A stretch of DNA of 38,615 nucleotides from Alistipes sp. (GCA_017403125.1 JAFQOR010000025.1:1-38615), one strand, 5' to 3'; shown: positions 24,207-32,546, numbered from the stretch's first letter. Program-made: numbers and translations. The notes: generated by a model from the sequence alone, not told the origin.

Positions 24207-24527
24207 ATGAACGACGTTCGCAATATGGTGGAGCAGTCGGCGGAGATAACCTCTTTCCAACGACGCGTCTATTTGGCACTGCTCGACGTAGAGCCGGGAA
24301 CGACAATAAGCTATGGGGAGCTCGCGCGACGCATAGGATGTCGCAGTGCGCAAGCAGTTGGGCAGGCGCTAAAACGCAACCCCTTTGCCCCCGATGTGCC
24401 GTGCCACCGCGTCGTAGCGTCGGATGGCAGCTTGGGAGGCTACAACGGAAAACGCGAAGGCAAAGAGGTGGAGCGCAAACGCCACTTGATAGAGAAGGAG
24501 CAACGACAGCGCACGAAGGTTAAGTAA
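24207..24527 (+). CDS. MGMT-family methylated-DNA-[protein]-cysteine methyltransferase
   Basis: The ATG at 24207 gives 106 residues. GGAGAG about 7 bp upstream is a good ribosome site; in-frame ATGs at 24177 and 24192 would overlap the GNAT gene. The product is just the C-terminal active-site domain of Ogt/Ada: TSFQRRVYLAL, SYGELARRIG, the helix-turn-helix RSAQAVGQALKRNP, and the active-site PCHRVV. The cysteine acceptor is intact, so it is not an alkyltransferase-like protein (which has lost the Cys). It removes O6-alkyl groups from guanine in a suicide reaction. The 5'-domain of full Ogt (about 160-180 residues) is missing, as in many short members. Confidence 0.9.
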   Translation: MNDVRNMVEQSAEITSFQRRVYLALLDVEPGTTISYGELARRIGCRSAQAVGQALKRNPFAPDVPCHRVVASDGSLGGYNGKREGKEVERKRHLIEKEQRQRTKVK

Positions 24528-24619
24528 TCTACTATGTTTTGTGCGACGCGGAGATTAACAACCATGACGGAACGTAGAATGCAATGCCGTGAGCCTAAAT
24601 AGATTTGTAGTCGGTTTTT

Positions 24620-24650
24620 TTTGTATATTCAGAATATTTTACTAATTTTG
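24620..24650 (+). promoter_or_regulatory. Promoter of the six-gene exported-protein cluster
   Basis: TTTG at 24620-24623, a 19-bp spacer and TAATTTTG at 24643-24650 are a close match to the consensus. The predicted start near 24657 leaves a 5' leader of about 120 nt before the first ATG, longer than for most genes here. Confidence 0.8.
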
Positions 24651-24778
24651 TGTAGGAAACCTATTGTGTGCCCCGTGTGTGGCAGCAGTAGTTGAATCTC
24701 TATGTTTTAAGATGGTGTCATCCTCACGTAGTATTTGAATTATATAGCAAAACAATAAATAACTAAAATTTTACCGTT

Positions 24779-25279
24779 ATGAAGAGACTATTTTTAGTTT
24801 TATGCCTATTGGCGTGTACCTGCATGATTGCCTATGCCGGCAACAAGAAGAAGCAGAAAAAGGCAGACGAGGATACGCAGAACTTTCGATATGAGTTGGA
24901 GTATATCAAGAGTGCGGGTACTGGTTTGGCAAATGTTAAGGTGTGGAGCTACTCGAAGAAGCCCCATATTGCTGCCGAGCAGACCAAAAAGAATGCTATC
25001 CATGGCGTAATCTTCAAGGGCTATGCAGGCTCGGGAGCAACACAACCCGCCTTGGTGCGTGATGCAGCCGGAATGTCGGCACATCCCGAATTTTTTGAGG
25101 CCTTCTTTGCCGAAGGTGGTGACTACATGCGCTACGTTGTAAATGCCGTAGGTACGCCCGAGGTAATGAAGGTGGGCAAGGAGTACAAGGTGAGTCAAAT
25201 TATTCAGGTGAATACGGCGCAACTGCGCAAGCACCTCGAACAAGCAGGCATCATTCGCGGTTTGGCAAGCGGCTTCTAA
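24779..25279 (+). CDS. Exported protein of unknown function, cluster gene 1
   Basis: This 166-residue protein has a signal peptide ending near residue 21 (CMIAYA) and a Lys-rich mature start. It is clearly related to cluster gene 3 (26098-26583): both have a Gly-rich strand, a helix with AEQTKKNAIHGVIFKG or AQKQALRDIIFKG, then FFxAFFAExGDxxRxV, and a final amphipathic segment ending in a G-I pattern. The repeated Ala/Gln/Lys helix before FKG recalls the LPP20/FlgP lipoprotein fold. This is only a resemblance. It is the first gene after the cluster promoter and lacks a lipobox, so it is probably soluble in the periplasm. Confidence 0.8.
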   Translation: MKRLFLVLCLLACTCMIAYAGNKKKQKKADEDTQNFRYELEYIKSAGTGLANVKVWSYSKKPHIAAEQTKKNAIHGVIFKGYAGSGATQPALVRDAAGMSAHPEFFEAFFAEGGDYMRYVVNAVGTPEVMKVGKEYKVSQIIQVNTAQLRKHLEQAGIIRGLASGF

Positions 25280-25319
25280 TGCCCGATATGCCGTGTTTCA
25301 CTCAACAACAACGACAACA

Positions 25320-26084
25320 ATGAAAAAACTTATTATTCTCGTGTGCCTCGTATTTAGTGGCGTTTCACTATCGGCACAACAAGTAAAGGATGTTGTCTAT
25401 CTGAATAATGGCAATATTGTAAAGGGTGAGATTGTCTCATCTACCGACACCGAGATAGAGATTCACGCCACAAATGGCGAACTCTACACCTTCCGCAAAA
25501 TCGAGATTCGCAGAATCGATAGCGGCGAGCAGCTCGACGCAATCCCCGACGCCCCCAAGAAGAGTAACTTCGTTCGGTATGGAGAGCGCGAAAAGGGTTA
25601 TTGGGCATCGGTTGATTTGGGCTTGGGTGTAGCTTTGGACCGTTATGCCAAGAACAATACCTCGCCGGCAATACCCATAGACTTGAATGTGGCTATGGGT
25701 TATCGCTTCAACGAGTTTATTATGGTTGGTCTTGGCGCCGGCGTACGCTACTACGCCCATCAGGACGATTTGCGCTACCACAACCAAGAGAAGAATCGCG
25801 ACTATGCATGGTCATTCCCGCTATATGCACAGTTGCGCGGAGCATTTATCTCGGGACATACACGAAGCATGGTCCCCTATTGGCAGCTCTCGGCAGGCTA
25901 TACCGTTAATGACGGTGTGATGATTCAGCCCGCCTTGGGTTTGAGATTCGGAGCAGCTACACGCCACCACTTCACCCTCTCGTTGAGCTACACAGCACAG
26001 CAGGGCTACAAGTATTGCGAGAAGTCCCTTGCCGGAAAGAAGTTCTTGAACTTGGTGCAGATAAGACTTGGTTATCAATTCTAA
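25320..26084 (+). CDS. Outer-membrane beta-barrel protein, cluster gene 2
   Basis: The ATG at 25320 gives 254 residues starting MKKLIILVCLVFSGVSLSAQ, a signal peptide; an ATG at 25293 would add an unlikely Thr-rich tail. The mature N terminus (VVYLNNGNIVKGEIVSSTDT through about residue 66) is a small beta domain common before Bacteroidetes barrels. The rest shows alternating amphipathic strands, typical porin-type segments (YWASVDLGLGVAL, FIMVGLGAGVRYY, VMIQPALGLRFG), and ends in RLGYQF, the C-terminal aromatic signal for BAM insertion. It is probably an 8-stranded barrel in the outer membrane. It may anchor the cluster's complex. Confidence 0.85.
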   Translation: MKKLIILVCLVFSGVSLSAQQVKDVVYLNNGNIVKGEIVSSTDTEIEIHATNGELYTFRKIEIRRIDSGEQLDAIPDAPKKSNFVRYGEREKGYWASVDLGLGVALDRYAKNNTSPAIPIDLNVAMGYRFNEFIMVGLGAGVRYYAHQDDLRYHNQEKNRDYAWSFPLYAQLRGAFISGHTRSMVPYWQLSAGYTVNDGVMIQPALGLRFGAATRHHFTLSLSYTAQQGYKYCEKSLAGKKFLNLVQIRLGYQF

Positions 26085-26097
26085 AAACAACGTGACC

Positions 26098-26583
26098 ATG
26101 AAGAGATATAGTTTAATAGTATTGGTTGCAGCACTCATGCTCGTAGGTTGCACAAAGAGGGTTACTCCCACTATGGGGTCGTTTATCCCTACGGAGACCA
26201 AATTTATGAATAACATTGGTGATGGCTCTATCGTGGTGCGCGCTTGGGGCTTTGGAGCTACAACCGAAGATGCCCGCAATCAGGCACAGAAGCAGGCGCT
26301 GCGCGACATCATATTCAAGGGCGTGAACGTTAATGGCAACGCTATGCTGTCGAAGCCTCTGGTTACCGAGCTTAATGCCGAGCAAAAGTATCAGGCATTC
26401 TTCAACGCATTCTTTGCCGAAAATGGCGATTGGACTCGTTTTGTATCGGCCCAGGACGACTTGACAAAGAAGAGAAACAAGAGGACAGATGAGACGTGGC
26501 AGAAGACGGAGGCTGCGACCGTTCGTGTTCATGTCGCCGAGCTGCAAGGCTATCTTATGGATAAGGGTATCCTCAAACCATAG
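26098..26583 (+). CDS. Lipoprotein paralogous to gene 1, cluster gene 3
   Basis: The ATG at 26098 gives 161 residues, starting 13 bp after the barrel gene. The signal peptide carries a lipobox, LMLVGC, with lipidation expected at C18. The mature protein matches gene 1: VRAWGFGATTEDARNQAQKQ, ALRDIIFKG, FFNAFFAENGDWTRFV, and a C-terminal GYLMDKGILK. The alternating A/Q/K helix suggests the LPP20/FlgP-like lipoprotein fold. Having one lipidated and one soluble paralogue in one operon suggests assembly of a heteromeric complex at the outer membrane. The function is unknown. Confidence 0.8.
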   Translation: MKRYSLIVLVAALMLVGCTKRVTPTMGSFIPTETKFMNNIGDGSIVVRAWGFGATTEDARNQAQKQALRDIIFKGVNVNGNAMLSKPLVTELNAEQKYQAFFNAFFAENGDWTRFVSAQDDLTKKRNKRTDETWQKTEAATVRVHVAELQGYLMDKGILKP

Positions 26584-26657
26584 AGTAGGCTATAACACGT
26601 AGATCTTTGTTCAAGAGATAGACATTAGGAAGTTTATAAATAAAATTATCAGATAAA

Positions 26658-27611
26658 ATGAAGAAGTTATTTTTAATCTCGTGCCTGTGCCTCATGGTAA
26701 GTGCAGCCTTTGGTCAGGCGAAAAAACCTCGTTTGATGGTTGTTCCCAGTGACTCGTGGTGCTACCAAAACGGATATATGCAACAATACGATAATCAGGG
26801 TGTTATTGAGTACATCCCTGATTACAAGCGCGCTCTGGTAGAGTGTAGCGACCTCATTCCCGTAATCTCGGCAATCAACGGTCTTATGGCAGACCGCGAC
26901 TTCCCGCTGGATGACTTGCAGCAGACCATGGCATCTATCAACCGTCAGCAGACGGAGCTTGCCGCCGTAACCAACAAGAGCGGCGACGCCTCGGTAAAGA
27001 GCAACGACCTTATGGAGTTGCGCCAAAGAGCTCGTTGCGACATTATACTCGAACTCACATGGACCGTAAACCATATTGGTCCCAAGCAGTCTATCACCTA
27101 TACACTGCGCGCGTTGGATGCCTACACCAACAACGAGGTGGCATCGGCAGGAGGCACAGGCGACCCATCGAACTGCGTGGTAACAGCAACGCTTCTTACG
27201 GCTGCTGTTAATGCCCACATGGACCTCTTCTGCACCCGTTTGCAGGACCACTTCGACGACCTACTCAAGAACGGTCGAGCTATTGCATTGAATATCAACG
27301 TATTCGATAACGATATGGATATTGACCTTGAAACCGAGTACGATGGCTATGAGTTGCGCGAGATAATCGAGGATTGGGTATATGAGAACACCGTATCGGG
27401 TCGCTATAACCTCATCGACGACAACGAGCTCTACATGGCATTTGACGATGTTCGCATCCCCGTGTATGATGACCGCGATCGTCCCATTGCAGCCAACAAC
27501 TTTGCTCGCGACCTCGCCCGTTTCCTCAAAGGTGAGCCATACAATATCGAGCTTATCAAGGTCATGAATCAAGGCTTGGGTCAGGCGACTCTCGTCATTG
27601 GCAATAAGTAG
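26658..27611 (+). CDS. DUF6175 exported protein, cluster gene 4
   Basis: This 317-residue protein has a signal peptide (MKKLFLISCLCLMVSAAFG). I recognise it as DUF6175 from the start KKPRLMVVPSDSWCYQNGY, the RCDIILELTWTVNHIGPKQS segment and the C-terminal end ELIKVMNQGLGQATLVIGNK. The first strand, hydrophobic then P-S-D, and the later Asp/Glu-rich ELREIIEDWVYENT recall CsgG/LptE-like proteins that polymerise in the outer membrane. This is speculation, and no function has been shown. It lies between the small lipoprotein and the TPR-like gene, within the same transcription unit. Confidence 0.8.
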   Translation: MKKLFLISCLCLMVSAAFGQAKKPRLMVVPSDSWCYQNGYMQQYDNQGVIEYIPDYKRALVECSDLIPVISAINGLMADRDFPLDDLQQTMASINRQQTELAAVTNKSGDASVKSNDLMELRQRARCDIILELTWTVNHIGPKQSITYTLRALDAYTNNEVASAGGTGDPSNCVVTATLLTAAVNAHMDLFCTRLQDHFDDLLKNGRAIALNINVFDNDMDIDLETEYDGYELREIIEDWVYENTVSGRYNLIDDNELYMAFDDVRIPVYDDRDRPIAANNFARDLARFLKGEPYNIELIKVMNQGLGQATLVIGNK

Positions 27612-27637
27612 GAGTAACTCACAAAAACAGTATAAAG

Positions 27638-28606
27638 ATGAAAAGCATACTTAATTCAATAATAGCTTGCGCCTTGCTCTGCACCTCGCTGAACGTAGCA
27701 ATGGCACAAGAGAGCAAGACCGAGGTAACGAACAAGGTCCCCATCTCGGTATATGTCCCCGAGGAGTCATGTGACATTCCGGTAGAGGCACAGAATGCCC
27801 TCAACACAAAGTTGATGACCGCAGCAGCACAGAACGGCATGGGTGCAACATCCGATTTCACGCAGTTCTGTTTGAGCTACACCACAACCAAGACAGGCAT
27901 GCAGGTCCTGCCTGGTGCCCCCACGAAGTATCGTCAGGAGATTGATATCACACTCTATATTGTGGATGTGATGTCTAAAAAGATCTTCAACGCAACAACC
28001 TTCTCGACACATGCCGTAGGCAATAGCGAGACCAAAGCCTATATTGCATGCTTCAATCAGTTGTCGTCGTCGAACAAGAATTTGAAGAGTTTCCTTGTTA
28101 AGACTAACAAGGATATCGTAGATTACTACGAGGGACAGATCGACAACATCATCGCTATTGCAGAGTCGTTGGCAAAGGTTTATAAGTATGAGGAGGCTTT
28201 GTTCCGCCTCTCACTCGTACCCGATGTATGCCCCAGCTACCATAAGGTATTGGAGGTAGCAACAGGCATCTTCCAGAAGTATATCGACGACGAGGCTAAC
28301 CGCAATCTTGCCAAAGCTCGCGCTATATGGAACGCCGGTTTGGACTTCGCAGCAGCTGCCGAGGCTGCCGAGTATCTCGCACTCATCCTCCCCGAGGCAT
28401 CGTGCTACGAAGATGCTATGGCTCTCTCGCAAGAGATTAAGGAGCGCGTAGGTAGCGACATTCAGTACTACCGCGACCTTGAATCACGCGATGCTGACCG
28501 CGCACACGAGATTAGCATGACACAGATTGAGGCATGGCGCCAGGTTGGTGTATCGTATGGTAACAACCAGCGCGACACATACTACAATACCCCTTGGGTA
28601 TTTTAG
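27638..28606 (+). CDS. Exported two-domain protein, cluster gene 5
   Basis: This 322-residue protein has a signal peptide ending around residue 23 (NVAMAQ). The N-terminal half (about 30-165) includes VPISVYVPEESCDIPVEAQN, RQEIDITLYIVDVMSKKIF, and a Phe/Asn-rich helix, a layout similar to FlgT/CsgG-type periplasmic folds. The C-terminal half (about 170-300) is helical: EEALFRLSLVPDVCPSYHKV and DFAAAAEAAEYLALILPEAS suggest TPR-like repeats that bind partners. The end QVGVSYGNNQRDTYYNTPWV is polar. I do not recognise a named family. It is 26 bp after the DUF6175 gene, so clearly in the same operon. Confidence 0.8.
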   Translation: MKSILNSIIACALLCTSLNVAMAQESKTEVTNKVPISVYVPEESCDIPVEAQNALNTKLMTAAAQNGMGATSDFTQFCLSYTTTKTGMQVLPGAPTKYRQEIDITLYIVDVMSKKIFNATTFSTHAVGNSETKAYIACFNQLSSSNKNLKSFLVKTNKDIVDYYEGQIDNIIAIAESLAKVYKYEEALFRLSLVPDVCPSYHKVLEVATGIFQKYIDDEANRNLAKARAIWNAGLDFAAAAEAAEYLALILPEASCYEDAMALSQEIKERVGSDIQYYRDLESRDADRAHEISMTQIEAWRQVGVSYGNNQRDTYYNTPWVF

Positions 28607-28631
28607 TCGATAGCGCATAGGCCACTCTCAC

Positions 28632-28673
28632 AATTTGGGGGCGACCGATATATCTTCGGTTTGCCCCCAAATT
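28632..28673 (+). terminator. Strong hairpin between cluster genes 5 and 6
   Basis: AATTTGGGGGC (28632-28642) pairs perfectly with GCCCCCAAATT (28663-28673), with an inner ACCGA/TCGGT stem. No T run follows, so it may attenuate transcription or block RNA decay rather than fully terminate. Confidence 0.6.
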
Positions 28674-28753
28674 ACAATACCAAATCAGAGAGATTGGTTA
28701 GACATACACGACAAAACAACTACTATTACCCCCCACACACACAATAACCCAAA

Positions 28754-30109
28754 ATGAAGAGATTTCTGTTTGTAGTTGCTGCAATGTTATTTGCCGGCAA
28801 CCTTATGGGCCAAAATGCCGATGGACTAACCGATAGTGGCAAGATTCAGAAGTATCGTCGTAGTTCGCTCTACACGGTGCTTATCACACACTCGAAGCAG
28901 GACCAAGGCACAACCATAAAGAGGGTGTTTATGTCGTTGCCCACTCCCGATAAATTCAATAACCACGACCTCGGGATAAAGGCGTTCGAGTCATCGGTAG
29001 CGAAGCCCAAAAAGAAGGCGTCTGCCAAGCGCGACCAGACTAACCTCGCCGACATCGAGGCGTTTATCAACAAGAATGACATTGCACGCAAGATGATTGC
29101 CAAGTGGTTCAATCGCGACGCTAATGGCAACATGGATGTCGATTTGCTCGTTGAGCGCGGCATGTATAGCGCACAACTAAACGATATTGACGAGGCGCAG
29201 AACAGCGCCTATGGCATCATGAGTCTTGGCGACCAGGGTGAGGAGCTCATCGGCAAGACCTTCCTCTTGGTGAATGATATCACCTATGCCGACAAGGGCG
29301 AGAAGAGCGCAAAGGCGGCAGGTGCACTCCGCTTCTTCGGTGCGCTTTTAGGAGGTGTAACCGGTACGAATATATCGGATCTCACAGATATGGCTGCCGA
29401 CGGTATCAACGAGATTGACGGCTTCGGCGTGAATATCTCATCGTACCTCTTCCGTTTGGATTGGAACGAGGATATGCTTAATACGCTCTATGCTACGCTC
29501 TGGCTCGACGAGAACGTTACCGACGAAGCAAAACGACGCGAACGCATCAATGCATTTGATTTGAGCGACATATTCAAGCTTACGTATGTTGGTTCGACAT
29601 CTACGACAAAGGGCTTCACAGCATCGAAGTCGTTTAGCAAGAAGTCCGAGGAGCAGCAGATGGCTGTTGCTTGCGGACGAGCTCTCGACGAATCTATCCT
29701 CAATTTGCAGCGTGAGTTCGACGAGTTTAAGGTTAGTGTGCCCATTATGAGCATCAACCAGAATGCCCGCACCTGCGAGGTTGCAATAGGTCTTAAAGAG
29801 GGCATCAACGAGAAGTCGAAGTTCGAGGTGCTTATGCAGATAGAGAATGAGGATGGCACTATCAGCTACAATAGAATTGGCACTATTGAGCCCATAGCAG
29901 GCAAGATTTGGGATAACCGCTATGGTGCGTTGGAGATTGCCGAGGCTTATGCTGCCGACGGTCAGAAGGCGAAGAAGGAGGAGGGGGTTGCCGACGGTAA
30001 TGCCTACCTCAAAGCAACAACCTTCAAGATTACATCGGGTAGCGACCGCATCTACCCCGGATGCCTTGTTCGCGAGATTAAGATTCAGAATACCACGAAG
30101 CGAAAGTAG
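28754..30109 (+). CDS. Exported protein of unknown function, cluster gene 6
   Basis: This 451-residue protein has a signal peptide (MKRFLFVVAAMLFAGNLMG). The mature region starts with a YRRSSLYTVLITHSKQDQGT segment, then LPTPDKFNNHDLGIKAFE. A linker rich in Lys, then a helix with MIAKWFNRDANGNMDVDLL and the hydrophobic patch AGALRFFGALLGGVTGTNIS, possibly membrane-associating. A final beta domain holds VGSTSTTKGFTASK, ARTCEVAIGLKEGINEKSKF and YPGCLVREI. I recognise it only as a conserved Bacteroidales protein without a function. It has a 147-bp gap from gene 5 with a hairpin in between and a strong terminator after it, so it may be partly uncoupled in expression. Confidence 0.8.
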   Translation: MKRFLFVVAAMLFAGNLMGQNADGLTDSGKIQKYRRSSLYTVLITHSKQDQGTTIKRVFMSLPTPDKFNNHDLGIKAFESSVAKPKKKASAKRDQTNLADIEAFINKNDIARKMIAKWFNRDANGNMDVDLLVERGMYSAQLNDIDEAQNSAYGIMSLGDQGEELIGKTFLLVNDITYADKGEKSAKAAGALRFFGALLGGVTGTNISDLTDMAADGINEIDGFGVNISSYLFRLDWNEDMLNTLYATLWLDENVTDEAKRRERINAFDLSDIFKLTYVGSTSTTKGFTASKSFSKKSEEQQMAVACGRALDESILNLQREFDEFKVSVPIMSINQNARTCEVAIGLKEGINEKSKFEVLMQIENEDGTISYNRIGTIEPIAGKIWDNRYGALEIAEAYAADGQKAKKEEGVADGNAYLKATTFKITSGSDRIYPGCLVREIKIQNTTKRK

Positions 30110-30130
30110 AACGTCGTAACTCTATAATAC

Positions 30131-30172
30131 AAAGATGCCGACCAAGAACATTTTTGGTCGGCATCTTTTTTA
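30131..30172 (+). terminator. Terminator of the six-gene cluster
   Basis: A perfect 15-bp stem pairs 30131-30145 with 30154-30168 around an 8-nt loop, followed by T residues to 30172. It could also stop the leftward lipoprotein gene that ends at 30214. Confidence 0.92.
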
Positions 30173-30213
30173 ATCAAACGATTAACTCCTAAAATCGCTT
30201 TACTTCAACTTAA

Positions 30214-32175
30214 TTAGCCGAGCGATTGGAGCAGGGCCATACCATCCGGGACAATCTCCCATGTCTTGCCTTTGATGTGGAGTGCCATAGGCAAGTATCT
30301 GTAGCTCTCGTCTATGAGCATGATGATATACTCTGCCTTCGCATCGTGAGCCTTGTTTATCTCAACCAAATCCTCCAATGCCGACTTCCATACGAGCTTC
30401 GCTGCCTCCTCTACACCGGGCTCGGTGGCTGCACAAATCTTATAACCTTCGTTGAAGGCGTTGTAGTTTGCATTACGCACCAAAACAGATTGGAGTGTCT
30501 CCCATGACTCGATGTCGCCCGAGTTGTAACAGCATACGGGCTCATACTTCTCGCTAAAACGCTTTACGATAGGCAGAGGGTACAGAGGCACATCATAGAC
30601 GTGGTCGATATTCTCCTTGATATGCGAGCTTCCCTTGATAATCTCGGCCTGTGCCAACTCGTGGTGCGTCTTGAAGCTGACGGTGCAGTCCAGATATACA
30701 GGATCATTGCCCAAAGAATATGAGTTGCCAACAGCATAGGTTACAGCCTGCGTCAGTTCACAATTCACGCGGGTGATTTCGGGAGGAAGCTGATAATCGG
30801 GATTTGTGCCCCAATGTGTCTGCTCTACGGTAAATGTCGAGCAGTAGTTCCAATCGATATAGTCCTTATAGTTTGTTGTGTGGTTCACAGGCATGTCCTT
30901 CTCCGATACCGCTACAACGGTCGAGGGGAGCGTGATGCTGAAATCGAAGCTGCCGGTTACCAGAACTCCCGACGAGCCACCTGCAACCGAGATGCCGCCG
31001 CCCAGCGTCGTGCTACCCGGATCGTGCGTTACAGAGTAGCTGCCAGACTCCGCAACAGGCACAGGCGAGTATATCGTACTGTTATTCTCCATAGAGAAGT
31101 CTTTGGCTTTGGTCGTCAAACTTGTCTTCACCGTGGGACCGTAGTAGTAACCACCCGAGTAGCGGTAGTTATAAGCAGCTTCCTCATGAATAAGTGCGTG
31201 TGTGTGGTGCGTATTAGTCGCATCGAAGCCCTCCATAATGGTGATATCATAGATATCCTTGCCCACCTTCTCATTCCAACCAGATATTACCGATAGACGC
31301 ACCAATGCCTCGACATAGTCCGTAACGGGGCAATCACTGTAACTGCACCATCCATAACGCTTACCCATATCATGCTCAACAGCGATCATAGGCCTGAAAT
31401 CGACCGTTGCGCTGTACGAGTTATCCTCATCGCCACGTGTCGCACCAAAAGCGCTGTGCAACGGCTGTGCATTGCCATAGTAGTAACGGTTAAGCCACTC
31501 GCTTGCCTGCTCGGCAAGACGACCTAACTGATAATCTGTGGGGGTGAACGTAATGGTGTCCTCTGTCGGATTCAACGCCTCCTCAACAGCCTCGTCGCCC
31601 TCTGCGTCCTTCACAATGTTTGTGGTGTTGTACACCTTCTTCTGCGAACCAATAGTATTGCAAAGCAGAGCATCGCCATCAGCCTTGATGATCATAATTA
31701 CAATATCCTTAAACGATGCGGCAACATCGTCCGTAATCTCCGCAGGCTCACTGCCTACCAATACGGCATTTAGCTTTGCTACAAGTTGCAAAGCACTCTT
31801 TCCGGGATTAACGAAGATTGCGGCACAGCCCTTCTCCCACAGCGAAGCTATGGCTGCCAACCTTTCGTCGCTGGTCAATATTGCAGCAGAGCTATCCTCG
31901 TTGAGCAATACGGCGTGTGTGTCATCCGTAATCTCTGTCGAGATATTGGGAAAACGCTTCTGCAAGAAGCCTACAATCTGGTCACTGCTATTGCTCAATA
32001 GCGCTACATTACCACTGAATAGGGTTTCAACCTTATCGGGTACGGGCTCCTCCGGTTTGGGAGTGGGAGTGGGAGCGGGGTTTACTGATGGCACATCATC
32101 GTCCTTGGTACATCCCAATGCGAAGATGGCAAAGACCGCAATAAATAGCAGTCGGTGAAGCATAATTCTCATAGG
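30214..32175 (-). CDS. Large exported lipoprotein, possible beta-pore-forming (leukocidin-like) protein
   Basis: The ATG at 32175 gives 653 residues. The start is set by the promoter at 32239-32269, since a longer frame would begin inside it. The signal peptide ends in FALGC, a lipobox, followed by DDD and a Pro/Thr linker, typical of surface-exported Bacteroidetes lipoproteins. An N-terminal region (about 45-200) is alpha/beta. A central beta-rich region holds a Gly/Ser-rich, alternating stretch (TLGGGISVAGGSSGVLVTGS and SFDFSITLPS), flanked by aromatic-rich strands. This layout recalls the pre-stem of leukocidin/V. cholerae cytolysin toxins, but no family motif is certain. If right, it would be a surface or secreted pore former; otherwise it is an uncharacterised surface lipoprotein. 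Confidence 0.7.
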   Translation of the reverse strand, partial: PMRIMLHRLLFIAVFAIFALGCTKDDDVPSVNPAPTPTPKPEEPVPDKVETLFSGNVALLSNSSDQIVGFLQKRFPNISTEITDDTHAVLLNEDSSAAILTSDERLAAIASLWEKGCAAIFVNPGKSALQLVAKLNAVLVGSEPAEITDDVAASFKDIVIMIIKADGDALLCNTIGSQKKVYNTTNIVKDAEGDEAVEEALNPTEDTITFTPTDYQLGRLAEQASEWLNRYYYGNAQPLHSAFGATRGDEDNSYSATVDFRPMIAVEHDMGKRYGWCSYSDCPVTDYVEALVRLSVISGWNEKVGKDIYDITIMEGFDATNTHHTHALIHEEAAYNYRYSGGYYYGPTVKTSLTTKAKDFSMENNSTIYSPVPVAESGSYSVTHDPGSTTLGGGISVAGGSSGVLVTGSFDFSITLPSTVVAVSEKDMPVNHTTNYKDYIDWNYCSTFTVEQTHWGTNPDYQLPPEITRVNCELTQAVTYAVGNSYSLGNDPVYLDCTVSFKTHHELAQAEIIKGSSHIKENIDHVYDVPLYPLPIVKRFSEKYEPVCCYNSGDIESWETLQSVLVRNANYNAFNEGYKICAATEPGVEEAAKLVWKSALEDLVEINKAHDAKAEYIIMLIDESYRYLPMALHIKGKTWEIVPDGMALLQSLG

Positions 32176-32238
32176 TTGTCGTTGTTTAATAATAGTTTTT
32201 TTCTGCACTAAAATTGATATTATATCTATTCTCGGCGA

Positions 32239-32269
32239 CAAAAATAGGCAAAAAGGTTTACATATGCAA
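32239..32269 (-). promoter_or_regulatory. Promoter of the large lipoprotein gene
   Basis: The reverse strand has TTG (32269-32267), a 20-bp spacer and TATTTTTG (32246-32239). The transcript would start near 32232, so translation must use the ATG at 32175. Confidence 0.8.
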
Positions 32270-32546
32270 CATTTATTGTTATATTTATGATGTTTTTATA
32301 GTTTTATTATGCGACCTATTTTTTTACAATCGCCCTGAATATTAGATGTTGATACACACTTATCGTAGCGTAAAAAAATTATTTTACGCTGTGATTGGAG
32401 CAATAAATTTAGAGTTTATGGAACGGCTTATGCACTGCCACGCCTAACCTCGCCCATACCGCAGGTCCAACAACTCGGGTTTGAACCTATCAATAAGCTC
32501 AAACTTGCCGGGGATATGTAGGTGTAGGCGAGGATAGTTGTTAATT
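32270..32546. other. Intergenic region with a hairpin and a candidate structured RNA
   Basis: No open reading frame is convincing. AGCGTAAAA (32367-32375) pairs with TTTTACGCT (32382-32390), a terminator-like hairpin. Downstream, 32444-32537 can fold into a closed structure: CTAACCTCGCC pairs with GGCGAGGATAG (one mismatch), CATA with TATG inside, and CGGGTTTGA (32476-32484) with TCAAACTTG (32499-32507). Confidence 0.5.

Noticed and set aside
32176-32241. Upstream extension of the large lipoprotein
   Set aside because: It overlaps the predicted promoter and would bury the signal peptide; the ATG at 32175 places the lipobox correctly.
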